Below, piece by piece: positions 17,665 to 28,274 of a stretch of DNA of 64,000 nt; the stretch's first letter is position 1; every line of letters begins with the position of its first letter. This DNA comes from an uncultured Bacteroidota bacterium (GTDB lineage Bacteria > Bacteroidota > Bacteroidia > UKL13-3): the NCBI GenBank assembly GCA_903910445.1, contig CAIVZR010000090.1:16235-80234 (forward strand). Reading direction: 5' to 3'. Position numbers and translations under genes: made by a program. The notes under the pieces were generated by a model, which did not search any database, had not been told where the DNA came from, and saw only the letters and a program-made list of their open reading frames with translations.

Positions 17665-18498
17665 TTATAAGGCTGCTTCGTGCTGTGGGAAGGAGATATA
17701 CTTCTTCTTCAGGAAATTAGGTAGAATCTCGCGATGCGTTAAAATGATTTTATCTGGATCGTCGAGTTTATCAATCATCTCTAAGTATTTCACTTCCCCA
17801 AATTGTTCAATCACTTGCGCTTTCTTCTTTTCATCGGTTAGCAAATAGTAACGCATTCCTATACCGTCGGCTTCTGGGTGAAACTGGGTTCCGTATATTT
17901 CGTCGGAGAAACGAATGGCCATCAAAGCCCTTTCCAGCGGCACATTGGGGCGTTCCTTCTCTAGGGCAAGCACCTCTGCACGGGTTTCGAAAAACTTTGC
18001 CATATTAGGTTGAATCACTTGCCATTCGCGGCTATCTACAATATAAAAAGTGTCGGCAAGGTTTTTCAAGATTGCGTCTTCTTTACCAGCTTCTGTTTTG
18101 TGGGTGGGCATCACTCCAAAAGAAGTACTCTTGCGCTGGCATACGAGTCCGTAGCCATAATTGCGACAAAACACTTGAAAAGAGTGACAAATTAAAAAGA
18201 GGAATTTCTTTTCATCCGATTTCTTATTGATGGATTCAATTGATTCAATAAGATGAAAGAATTTATTTTCCCAATCGCTACCAGCGCTATCTATGGGACT
18301 TCCGGGGCCACCGCTGCTAATGAATACATCGAAGTTGCGGGCATCAGGAACTTCCCCTTTACCACGAATATCAAATACTTCATAGGTTATAGGAAGGGAT
18401 TCTTCTTTAGCAAATTTTTCTATCGTTTCTTTTATCCCTCGCATGCCCTGATTCTCATGCCCGAGGTACATATCTAAAATAGCAATTCTATAATTCAC
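17665..18498 (-). CDS. Class I glutamine amidotransferase-like protein
   Basis: A 277-residue stand-alone GATase1 domain. The oxyanion region SSGGPGSPIDSAG, nucleophile Cys104 in FLICHSFQVF, and His207/Glu209 in FHPEAD complete the triad. It resembles GMP-synthase-like amidotransferases that act on unknown acceptors, sometimes deglutamylation-type hydrolases. A C-terminal extension of about 60 residues after the triad is not part of the core domain. No synthetase partner lies nearby. Its start faces the 113-bp repeat array. Confidence 0.82.
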   Translation of the reverse strand: MNYRIAILDMYLGHENQGMRGIKETIEKFAKEESLPITYEVFDIRGKGEVPDARNFDVFISSGGPGSPIDSAGSDWENKFFHLIESIESINKKSDEKKFLFLICHSFQVFCRNYGYGLVCQRKSTSFGVMPTHKTEAGKEDAILKNLADTFYIVDSREWQVIQPNMAKFFETRAEVLALEKERPNVPLERALMAIRFSDEIYGTQFHPEADGIGMRYYLLTDEKKKAQVIEQFGEVKYLEMIDKLDDPDKIILTHREILPNFLKKKYISFPQHEAAL

Positions 18499-18622
18499 GG
18501 TGCGAAGATAGTGAATGCTTGGGATAGTGAATGGTGAATGGTGAGTGGGTCTTGTGTATGGAGTCTTCAGTAGATAGTACTAATACAGGTGGAAAAATTC
18601 TTGATAAAGTTTTACCTCTACT

Positions 18623-18706
18623 CCGTCGTTGCGTCTCCGACCAACGATTCACTAGAACTTCTTCGACCTATAGCTAAAGTGTCCGTCGTTGTGTCTCCGA
18701 CCAACG
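18623..18706 (-). repeat. Two inverted, degenerate copies of the repeat core
   Basis: At 18623-18646 and 18683-18706 the sequence reads CGTCTCCGACCAACG, the reverse complement of the core in the 113-bp array downstream. The stretch between them also resembles the reverse complement of the array's GGTCGAGAAGGTTC segment, with substitutions. This makes the locus a large imperfect inverted repeat. Confidence 0.7.
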
Positions 18707-18772
18707 ACCGCATTGACCTTCTGCTATCAATGTATTCTTATGAGAAGTCAAATAAGAAAATGAATAACGAAC

Positions 18773-19165
18773 CAATAATACATTCCTATACGAGAAGCTC
18801 GGGGCCGTTGGTCGGAGACGCAACGGCGGACATAGCGTTAGTAGGTCGAGAAGGTTCTCGAGGACAGCGCATCAATAGCATCAATCAATAATACATTCCT
18901 ATATGAGAAGCGCTGTGCCGTTGGTCGGAGACGCAACGGCGGACATAGCGTTAGTAGGTCGAGAAGGTTCTAGAGGATAGCGCATCAATATCATCAACCA
19001 ATAATACATTCCAATATGAGAAGCGCTGTGCCGTTGGTCGGAGACGCAACGGCGGACATAGTGTTAGTAGGCCGAGAAGGTTCTCGAGGATAGCGCATCA
19101 ATAGCATCTATCAATAATACAATCCTATATGAGAAGCGCTGAGCCGTTGGTCGGAGACGCAACGG
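18773..19165 (+). repeat. 113-bp tandem repeat, three full copies plus a partial
   Basis: Units start at 18773, 18886, 18999 and 19112, a period of exactly 113 bp; the fourth copy stops after the core. Each unit carries hairpin CCGTTG-GTCGGAGACG-CAACGG (18805, 18918, 19031, 19144), and each full unit a second hairpin CGAGAA-GG-TTCTCG (18847 in the first), with few differences between copies. No open frame is kept across copies. Confidence 0.9.
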
Positions 19166-19218
19166 CAGATGAGATAATTGTAGTGTGAGAAATGAAATAC
19201 AAGAAATATCTTTCTCGT

Positions 19219-19258
19219 AACAAAAGAACCCTTCCAATATTGAAAGGGTTCTTTTGTT
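19219..19258 (-). terminator. Bidirectional rho-independent terminator
   Basis: A perfect 15-bp stem (AACAAAAGAACCCTT at 19219-19233 with AAGGGTTCTTTTGTT at 19244-19258) and a 10-nt loop, with T-rich sequence on both sides. It lies about 85 bp after the stop of the minus-strand T9SS gene. Confidence 0.8.
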
Positions 19259-19342
19259 ATTTAAACAATAGGAGCAATTACCAATCTTCACTAAAACACT
19301 TCCCCGTCTTTTGTCTTATGTCTTCCGTCCAAAATCTACTCA

Positions 19343-22300
19343 CTACTCCCCAACCACACTCACCTTCGCCATCGTCACCACCCCACTGCACTCCACACTC
19401 ACAAAATAGATTCCTGAGGCTGGTTGATTCAAGTCAATATCAACGATTGAATCTGCGGTGCTTTGTTTGCTGGTTGTTTGATATACCTGCATTCCTAATG
19501 CATTGTAGACAGTGATATGAGCTTCACCCTGAATATCATTTCCAAGGTTAACACTAAACTTGCCATGATTTGGATTGGGGTACACAGTAATTTTATTGCC
19601 ATCTGCTAATCCATCAATTCCTGTATTGGTACAAGTATTAACAGATAAATTGGTTGTGTTTTGATAGAGTGGTAGTCCAGAAGCAGAATTACGAACACGG
19701 ATACGATAATTATTCCCATAGGCTGTTCCTTGTGGAATGGCAGTTGCTATCGGGCTATTAGAGCTATAACCAATGGTTAGCGGGCTATTGAAGCTTCCCG
19801 AAACATCCGATAACTCAGCGATGAAAGGCCCAGTAACATCTCCAATAACATGAAATGGAATACTTACATTGTAAGAGGTGCTTGAACAAAACGGACTACC
19901 ATTAATTTGATCGGTGATGATTGCTAAGCAGGTGTTTATTTCTAAGTCGCTGCCATTGTCAGCGCCAATCATATACGGTGAATTACTCATCACGCGAATG
20001 CGATATCCTGTGCCTTTGGTGGTGGCAGTGAGTATGGTAGCGGTTATCGGACTGCTAGTAGAAGTACCTATAATTATTGGAGTAGTAAACGAGCCATTGG
20101 CATCGGATAGTTGCGCATAAAAATTACCGGTATAATTTCCAATAAAACTAAAAGGAACATATACAGTATATGAAGTATTCGCACAGAATGGTGATCCTTG
20201 TATGGTACCTGTAGTGATTGAATTTGAGATGCATGTATTGATGGATAGATTTACTCCATTATCTGCGCCAACGGTAGCTGGACTGCTATTCTTAACACGA
20301 ATTCTATACTTGGTACCAATAGGTGTGTTCGATGGGATGTTCACGCTGATTGGGCTGGTGGTGCCAATACCAATTGATACAGGCGATGCAAAACTTCCTA
20401 ATGAATCGGAGAGCTCGGCAGTATAGTAACCACTGAAACTTCCAATGGAAACAAATGGCACCGAAGTAGCAAAACTTGTACTGCTGCAAAACGGACTCCC
20501 AGCAATACTTCCTGTAGCGATGGTATTATTATTACAATTATGAATCGTTACATCACTTGATGATGGTGTACATGGCGGGTTGCTAATTGTCCAGCGAAAT
20601 ACAATATCTCCATTTCCCAAACTTGTTACGCTAGTGTTTGGATTCGTTGGCGAGGAGATGGTACCTGTGCCACTAACGAGCGACCATAAGCCAATACCTG
20701 TTGTTGGCGTATTGCCTGCTAAGGTGGCGGTAGTTGAACAAATCGTTTGTGGTGCTCCAGCATTTGCGGTGGTGATGGTACCTGAGAAACTAATCAATAC
20801 TGTATCGCTTGATACTCCACAACTGCCACTTGAAATTTTCCAGATGAATTGATTGGCACCGATACCTAATCCAGTAACGGAGCTTGTTGGTGATGATGGA
20901 TTGGTAATCGTTCCATTGCCACTTAATAATGTCCAGGAGCCTGTGCCCGATGTTGGTGTATTACCATTTAATGTTGTTGTATTCGCGCATAACACTTGGT
21001 CGGTTCCAGCATTGGCTGTTGTAGGAGATGATAAAACAGTAATGACCACAGTATCAATCGATGGTGAACAAGGCGGATTGGAGATTGTCCATAGTAAAAT
21101 ATTTTGTCCCCAGCCCAAACCAGAAACAGCAGTAGTAGGGCTCGAAGCATTATTGAATGTGCAGCTGCCACTTACTTTCGACCATGCGCCAGTGCCCACC
21201 GTTGGTGTATTAGCGGCGAGTGTGGTGCTTGTCACTGAACAAAGTTGTTGGTCGCTTCCGGCGTTGGCAATGGTAATTGAACCTGCTTGTGTTATCACCA
21301 CGGTATCATTCGACGAAGAGCATGGCGAATTTGATATTGTCCACACAAAGGTATTTGTACCAGCACTTAAACCAGTAACTGTTGAAGTTGGATTTGAAGG
21401 ATTGGTAACAATTCCGCTACCATTTATTTTTGTCCATAATCCAGTACCTGATGTTGGAGTATTCCCATTTAAGTAGGCGGTTGTTGCACAGGCTGTTTGG
21501 TCGGTGCCCGCATTGGCGGTGGTAGGATTGAGTGAACTTGTAATGACCACGGTATCAGTAGAAGGGGTACAACTACTATTAGAAATACTCCATAATAATT
21601 GATTTGGTCCAGCACTTAAACCTGTGATTGTGGTACTTGCGAGAGTTGAATCGGCAAAGTTGGCGGTGCCTGATAATACTTTCCATTTGCCGCTTCCCGA
21701 GCTGGGTACATTACCCGCCAAGGTAGCACTGGTACCACATACTGTTTGGTCGGTGCCCGCATTGGCAGTAGTAGGTGCTAAATTTATAGTTAGATTGGTT
21801 GTATTTGCTGAGCCTGTGGTAGCAGGGGTACTCGATACCACACGAATGCGATAGAGTGTGCCGGCAACCGATGGTAAGGCCACGTTGCTAGTAATGGTTC
21901 CAGCCGATACAGAGGTTAATGTTCCAATATTGGTAGGTGTTGTAAAAGATCCTGTGCTACTTGAAAGTTGTGCAGTAAATACATTTCCAGAAGTATAAGT
22001 ACCAGTGATGGTGAATGGAATACTGATTCCTGTTTGTCCGGCACAGAATGAACTCGCCGAGATATTTCCTGTGGTGATGGTATTATTATTTGATGGAGAA
22101 ATCGCTAATGAAGTGCTGTAAACATAATCGCCAAATTCATTACCATTATTATTACACGCATCGCCTGCCGCAAAAAAGGTTATCGTGCCAAGGTTTGTAG
22201 CGGGTGCAGTCCAGTTAAAAGAGAAAGCCATAGGGCTGGTTCCAGCACCGCCATTGGTTTTGTGAGTGATATTCACGCGCCCATTTCCAGCAGTAACCAA

Positions 22301-22639
22301 TTTCATTTTTGTGGTATTCGTTACCGCAATCGTTCCTGCACTCGCATTGGCCGAAGTGAGCGCTTCAAATCCAAAGCCAAATAGAGAAAAACCTGTTTGT
22401 GCCACGGTAACACTAATAGCATAGGTAGTGCCGGGTATATAACCCGAGGTTGGGATATTATGCGTAATAGCAATACTTCCTCCACCTGTATTTAAAGTGT
22501 ACGAAGAATGGCAACTCGTGCAAGTGCCTTCTGTTGGCGACCCCGTCTTTCCAGCAATTCCGGAAATACTTGCAAAAACATTAGCAACAATAGCGATGCT
22601 GATAATGAATGTGATGATGTAAAGATACTTTTTGTTCAT
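19343..22639 (-). CDS. T9SS surface protein, choice-of-anchor V domain with CxxCH
   Basis: A 1098-residue secreted protein. Signal peptide (about 1-25), then a CTSCH heme-binding-type motif at residues 40-44 at the start of a choice-of-anchor V/Reeler-like domain (to about 185). A run of Ig/PKD-like repeats follows, with the recurring TTANAGTDQ-x-x-C and SGTGxWxxxSG patterns (about 290-700), then three further repeats with SPFCSSTSY and NYRIRVRNS patterns. A T9SS C-terminal sorting domain ends it (TVYPNPNHGKFSVNL, about 1020-1098). The product should be exported across the outer membrane and kept at or released from the surface. The cytochrome lipoprotein gene lies 21 bp upstream on the same strand. 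Confidence 0.88.
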   Translation of the reverse strand: MNKKYLYIITFIISIAIVANVFASISGIAGKTGSPTEGTCTSCHSSYTLNTGGGSIAITHNIPTSGYIPGTTYAISVTVAQTGFSLFGFGFEALTSANASAGTIAVTNTTKMKLVTAGNGRVNITHKTNGGAGTSPMAFSFNWTAPATNLGTITFFAAGDACNNNGNEFGDYVYSTSLAISPSNNNTITTGNISASSFCAGQTGISIPFTITGTYTSGNVFTAQLSSSTGSFTTPTNIGTLTSVSAGTITSNVALPSVAGTLYRIRVVSSTPATTGSANTTNLTINLAPTTANAGTDQTVCGTSATLAGNVPSSGSGKWKVLSGTANFADSTLASTTITGLSAGPNQLLWSISNSSCTPSTDTVVITSSLNPTTANAGTDQTACATTAYLNGNTPTSGTGLWTKINGSGIVTNPSNPTSTVTGLSAGTNTFVWTISNSPCSSSNDTVVITQAGSITIANAGSDQQLCSVTSTTLAANTPTVGTGAWSKVSGSCTFNNASSPTTAVSGLGWGQNILLWTISNPPCSPSIDTVVITVLSSPTTANAGTDQVLCANTTTLNGNTPTSGTGSWTLLSGNGTITNPSSPTSSVTGLGIGANQFIWKISSGSCGVSSDTVLISFSGTITTANAGAPQTICSTTATLAGNTPTTGIGLWSLVSGTGTISSPTNPNTSVTSLGNGDIVFRWTISNPPCTPSSSDVTIHNCNNNTIATGSIAGSPFCSSTSFATSVPFVSIGSFSGYYTAELSDSLGSFASPVSIGIGTTSPISVNIPSNTPIGTKYRIRVKNSSPATVGADNGVNLSINTCISNSITTGTIQGSPFCANTSYTVYVPFSFIGNYTGNFYAQLSDANGSFTTPIIIGTSTSSPITATILTATTKGTGYRIRVMSNSPYMIGADNGSDLEINTCLAIITDQINGSPFCSSTSYNVSIPFHVIGDVTGPFIAELSDVSGSFNSPLTIGYSSNSPIATAIPQGTAYGNNYRIRVRNSASGLPLYQNTTNLSVNTCTNTGIDGLADGNKITVYPNPNHGKFSVNLGNDIQGEAHITVYNALGMQVYQTTSKQSTADSIVDIDLNQPASGIYFVSVECSGVVTMAKVSVVGE

Positions 22640-22660
22640 AGCGGAAAATAGATTAGGTAG

Positions 22661-23341
22661 TTAATTGTTAGGGGCACCTGCGTTAATCCAAATTTTTATT
22701 TGTTTGATTTTACAATCGGAAAGTTTACTACCACCTTCAGGCATAAACCTAAAACCAGTAGTATGGTTTATTGACCCCATTAGTTTTCCATTGGTTACTG
22801 TAGTGAGTACATTATTATATCCTTTAAGTATGGTGCCACTTACACTATGGCATCCCAGGCAATTGTTTTGTATGATAGGAGCGATTACTGTTGAATATTT
22901 TACGTTCGTAGTATCGCAAGGACCTTGGCAATCTATATCATTTTTCATGCCTTGATTTATCCATTTCTGAAGGGTGGCTACCTGAGCTGAGTCGAGCTGT
23001 GGATAGGGTAGTGGAGGCATTCTTAAATCGCCGTTATCGGTGATTGATTGCATTAATAAATTACCAGAAATGGTACGTGTGGTATTGAGATAGTTATTAA
23101 GAACGATGCCAACTTTACGTGTGGTATCATTATGACAATTTGATTTAGCACAGTTGGTAACTAAGATAGGCTGCACTTCCTCGAAATAGCAAATGCTATC
23201 TTTTTTGTTGGAATTATCAGGGATAATAACGGTGTCAATGACTACTGTAGGAGGCAGTGGTTCTATGGGTTCATGATGGCAGGCGATTACCATTAACGAT
23301 ACAACTGAACCCAGAAGTATAAGTAAACTTTTTAATTTCAT
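22661..23341 (-). CDS. Cytochrome-c-like lipoprotein with two heme-binding motifs
   Basis: A 226-residue lipoprotein: signal with lipobox ending at Cys21 (VIACHH). Two repeats of a c-type heme module follow: C64-x4-C69-H70, with a downstream Met108 in DLRMPPLP, and C161-LG-C164-H165, with Met in RFMPEGG near the C-terminus. These are the planctomycete-type/Bacteroidota cytochrome c layouts in which the Met is the distal ligand. The first motif has four residues between the cysteines instead of two. It should sit on a membrane leaflet facing the periplasm or outside. It is probably cotranscribed with the CxxCH-bearing T9SS gene. Confidence 0.8.
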   Translation of the reverse strand: MKLKSLLILLGSVVSLMVIACHHEPIEPLPPTVVIDTVIIPDNSNKKDSICYFEEVQPILVTNCAKSNCHNDTTRKVGIVLNNYLNTTRTISGNLLMQSITDNGDLRMPPLPYPQLDSAQVATLQKWINQGMKNDIDCQGPCDTTNVKYSTVIAPIIQNNCLGCHSVSGTILKGYNNVLTTVTNGKLMGSINHTTGFRFMPEGGSKLSDCKIKQIKIWINAGAPNN

Positions 23342-23665
23342 AGCTACATCAATAAGGCACGCAAGCCTATAATCTATTTTTTTTACAAAAGCACAACGAC
23401 CAAATAATTTTAAAATAATTTCAATATTACTTTTTCAACATTTAGTTTGATTTCTTGTTTAAATAGGAGAGCAACTAAAATTAGTTTTGATGTCTAAAAA
23501 TAGAATTTCTCCGGATATAAAATTTTGATGTATATGCAAAAGTAAAAATTTCTTTACAATCAAATAAATTTTCATGCTGAACAGGTATAATTTCATAATG
23601 AATGGGGAAATTATCTGGTTAAGACAATTTCCCCATTCGGTATACGCTATTCAATTAATTGATTA
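23342..23665. other. AT-rich intergenic region with one inverted repeat
   Basis: 324 bp between the cytochrome lipoprotein start and the SDR stop. No gene is seen. A 13-bp perfect inverted repeat lies at 23600-23638. No consensus promoter box was found for the cytochrome gene, although a T-rich, TTTTGTA-containing stretch precedes it. Confidence 0.6.
23600..23638 (-). terminator. 13-bp inverted repeat downstream of the SDR gene
   Basis: GAATGGGGAAATT (23600-23612) pairs perfectly with AATTTCCCCATTC (23626-23638) across a 13-nt loop, 28 bp beyond the SDR stop. It could end transcription, although no clear T-tract follows on the minus strand, so a protein-binding dyad is also possible. Confidence 0.45.
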
Positions 23666-24418
23666 TTATTGGGCAAGATAGCCCCCATCTATAGCATAAT
23701 AAGATCCAGTAACAAACGACGATTTAGGTGAGCTCAACCAGTAAACCAATTCGGCTACTTCCGATGATTCACCCAGACGGCCCATAGGGTGCAAGGTGGC
23801 AATATATTTCAGGGTGGCCTCATCTAATGCATTGGTTAGCAAAGGTGTTTTAATATAACCTGGGCCTACGGCATTGATTCGAATGTTTTGATCGGCATAT
23901 TCCAGGGCTGTTGCCTTGGTAAGCCCTACTACCCCATGCTTGGCTGCCACATAAGCGGGTGAATTTTTGGTACCCACTGCTCCCAATATTGAAGAGATAT
24001 TTACAATGGATCCACCTCCGCTTGCAAGCATTGCAGGCAATTGATAGTGCATTCCGTAAAATACTCCGGATAGATTAACTCCAATTACCTTATTCCATCC
24101 ATCGATTGGATATTGTCCGGTAAGTCCCATAGGGCCGCCAATACCTGCATTATTACATGCAATATGTAAGCCTCCATATTTCTTCACCGTTTCATTAACG
24201 AGACGCTCCTGATCAGCTGGAATTGATGTGTCGGCTTTGATAAAAAAGGCTTCTCCACCTTTGCTCATAATCTTGGCTACTACCTTCATTCCTGCCTCTT
24301 CGTTGATGTCGGCAACAATTACCTTCGCACCCTCCGAGGCATATAATAATGCAATGGCTTCTCCAATACCCATACTTGCGCCTGTTACTAAGGCAACTTT
24401 GTTTGATAAACTTTTCAT
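23666..24418 (-). CDS. Short-chain dehydrogenase/reductase
   Basis: A 250-residue classical SDR. NAD(P)-binding TGASMGIGEA (12-21), NNAG motif (residues 89-92), catalytic Ser142 or Ser143, Tyr156 and Lys160 in the YVAAK segment, and the C-terminal GSYYAIDGGYLAQ. An acidic ADIN after the second strand suggests a preference for NAD over NADP. The substrate cannot be named. It stands alone, divergent from pyrG. Confidence 0.9.
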   Translation of the reverse strand: MKSLSNKVALVTGASMGIGEAIALLYASEGAKVIVADINEEAGMKVVAKIMSKGGEAFFIKADTSIPADQERLVNETVKKYGGLHIACNNAGIGGPMGLTGQYPIDGWNKVIGVNLSGVFYGMHYQLPAMLASGGGSIVNISSILGAVGTKNSPAYVAAKHGVVGLTKATALEYADQNIRINAVGPGYIKTPLLTNALDEATLKYIATLHPMGRLGESSEVAELVYWLSSPKSSFVTGSYYAIDGGYLAQ

Positions 24419-26532
<2,114 letters not shown>

Positions 26533-26551
26533 TTCAAAATCCTTATAAAAT

Positions 26552-26587
26552 AAAAAGCACTCTTGAAAATCAAGGGTGCTTTTTTTA
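26552..26587 (+). terminator. Rho-independent terminator of pyrG
   Basis: A 13-bp stem (AAAGCACTCTTGA with TCAAGGGTGCTTT, one G-T pair), AAA loop and T-tract, 20 bp after the pyrG stop. Confidence 0.85.
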
Positions 26588-26614
26588 TTTGTTTAAAGAT
26601 GATATGATTTCAAT

Positions 26615-27238
26615 TTATTGGGTATCGAGTTTCTTTATCAAATAATCAATGAAATCGGCACCTATTTGTGATAGACTAAATAGAATCAAGAAAGTAAAAA
26701 CAAGCATTGAAATATTCGTGCTTACAAACGATAATCCAATTGAAATTACCGAACAGATTACCGGAACCACCAGGCGGATATTACTATGACGTATGCTTTT
26801 CGGGGTAAGTTGAACATCATCATTCAAATTGTGTATTTGAATATGACGTTTAATCATAAACAAGGAAAGCCCTATGAAAATAATATTCAATCCGTATAAC
26901 AAAATCGCGAGCTGGGTATAATTATAACGGCCAAGCAAGTGGGTAGTGAAAGGAATCAATCCGATGAAAAACAAAAACAGGGCATTGTAATTCGTTAGTT
27001 TACTGTTGAATGTTTTAGCGGCTAAAATAACATAACAGTAGGCTCTCCAATAGGTAAATAGCAAGGAAAAGCTAAGAATATAACTTAGAAACAAAGGACC
27101 CAGTTCCGTTAATGAATGCCATAACTCAGCGTTGTTGGTGGGCTCATGAAATTCAGGCACCCTGATTTCAATGATCAATAAAGTCATTACGATGGCAAAT
27201 ATTCCATCTACCAATCCGTCAAGGCGCGATGCTTTAAT
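26615..27238 (-). CDS. TMEM175/DUF1211-like channel protein with non-standard start
   Basis: About 207 residues with several hydrophobic helices. The family signature R-x5-DG-x2-AI-x2-TLL reads SRLDGLVDGIFAIVMTLL, but its Arg lies upstream of the first ordinary start (a TTG at 27214). The in-frame sequence upstream contains no ATG, GTG or TTG before a TAA at 27250-27248; it reads ATT-AAA-GCA-TCG at 27238. The TTG start would remove the conserved Arg. So the gene either starts at ATT or has lost its ATG by one substitution. Bacterial TMEM175 homologues are potassium-selective channels; only one signature copy is obvious here. The 3' end is shared with no other gene. Confidence 0.65.
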   Translation of the reverse strand: MKASRLDGLVDGIFAIVMTLLIIEIRVPEFHEPTNNAELWHSLTELGPLFLSYILSFSLLFTYWRAYCYVILAAKTFNSKLTNYNALFLFFIGLIPFTTHLLGRYNYTQLAILLYGLNIIFIGLSLFMIKRHIQIHNLNDDVQLTPKSIRHSNIRLVVPVICSVISIGLSFVSTNISMLVFTFLILFSLSQIGADFIDYLIKKLDTQ

Positions 27239-27489
27239 TTTGTATATTTAATTATAGTATTTTTAATACGATTCTTCAATAATAAGATATTAATGTGAAA
27301 CGAGTTTGGAATATTGGATTTAAATTTATTTCTACTATTTGAAATTGTGAATTAATATTATAAAGTGCTATCGCATATTTAAATGATGATATTTAATTTC
27401 CATACTTCATTTATGGTTTGTTTAAATAAATCGTCAAGTATTGAGGTCTTGGGTGGGGCGTAATACCCAATCGATTTAACATATTCATT

Positions 27490-28163
27490 TTAGAATATAA
27501 TTCTCTCTTCAATAAAGTTATTAAGGATTGTATTTTTTGGTTCTTCTTTGATCTCTTCTGCTGAAGTTTTTCGTTTCAATAAATTCTCTACTTCTTTTTT
27601 TATTATTTGGTCTGTTAATTGGCTATTGAGTAGATGTTGAAATTCCATTGGAGCCATTGTGTTCGTTTCTCGAATCCACTCACAAGCAAGTATTGGCCTT
27701 AAAACATAAAAGTATTTTTTTACTTTTACGATGTCTTTTTGTAAATACTCTCTATAATTACCTTCAGCCATATGGAGGTAATGGTGTAAACATGATTTTG
27801 GGTTGAAAAATTCTTTCGTTAGTTCGCGGAGTTTACCTGTGGTCGAAAATTGTTCTAAATATAGGATCGGACTTCTTAACCATTCTAAAATTGGTGGATT
27901 CGATTTTCTAAATAGTCGCAAAGCTTTTTATAATTCCCAACCTGCAAGGTCGATATCATTTTGTAAAATTTCTTCTAGATTATCTTTCTCAACATAAATT
28001 TTAAGTACCATTCAATTTTATGAATATATACAAATCGCACATCCTAATCACTATCAGTTGATGCAAAACCCCATGCACGGCTGCCACTTTCAACAGCAAA
28101 CAAAATTTTTATTTCATATGCTATTTCTAGTTTAAGAAGTTCCTTTTTTATTTCATCGGTCAT
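27490..28163 (-). pseudogene. Broken YcgL/RlaP-type nucleotidyltransferase gene
   Basis: Read on the minus strand from the ATG at 28163, the protein begins MTDEIKKELLKLE and reaches the nucleotidyltransferase motif GSRAWGFASTDSD, then hits TAG (28046-28044) where the family has Tyr (DYDVRF). It continues DVRFVYIHKIEWYLK, shifts frame by one base in an A run near 27998-28003, continues in the new frame (YVEKDNLEEILQNDIDLAGWEL), hits TAA (27930-27928) where a Lys is expected, and then reads KALRLFRKSNPPILEWL to the normal end at 27490. All segments join in order, so this is a recently inactivated gene of the pfam10127-type family (about 224 codons). The intact open part 27490-27921 would otherwise look like a hypothetical protein. 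Confidence 0.88.
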
Positions 28164-28274
28164 TGGTTCTATGTATTAAAATGGATTTGAGGCAAATGTA
28201 ATTACTTACCCCAAAACTATTCGATACTATTAAATTCATTGTTAACTAAAAAAACCTTTCCTAATTACTCATCC

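Larger units (their letters stand above)
18499..19342. other. Gene-free region dominated by 113-bp repeats
   Basis: 844 bp without a credible gene between two minus-strand genes. It holds a short simple repeat (GTGAATGGTGAATGG, about 18528-18542), two inverted degenerate cores (18623-18706), four direct copies of a 113-bp repeat (18773-19165) and a strong terminator hairpin (19219-19258). Open frames here run through repeat sequence in several phases and are not conserved as protein. Confidence 0.8.

Noticed and set aside
18773..19165. Possible CRISPR array
   Set aside because: The repeats are contiguous 113-bp units with no variable spacers of constant size, and no cas genes are present.
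20853..21476. 207-codon plus-strand frame opposite the choice-of-anchor V gene
   Set aside because: It is antisense to the repetitive Thr/Gly/Ala-rich coding region, whose codon pattern keeps the opposite strand open. The minus-strand protein has clear domains.
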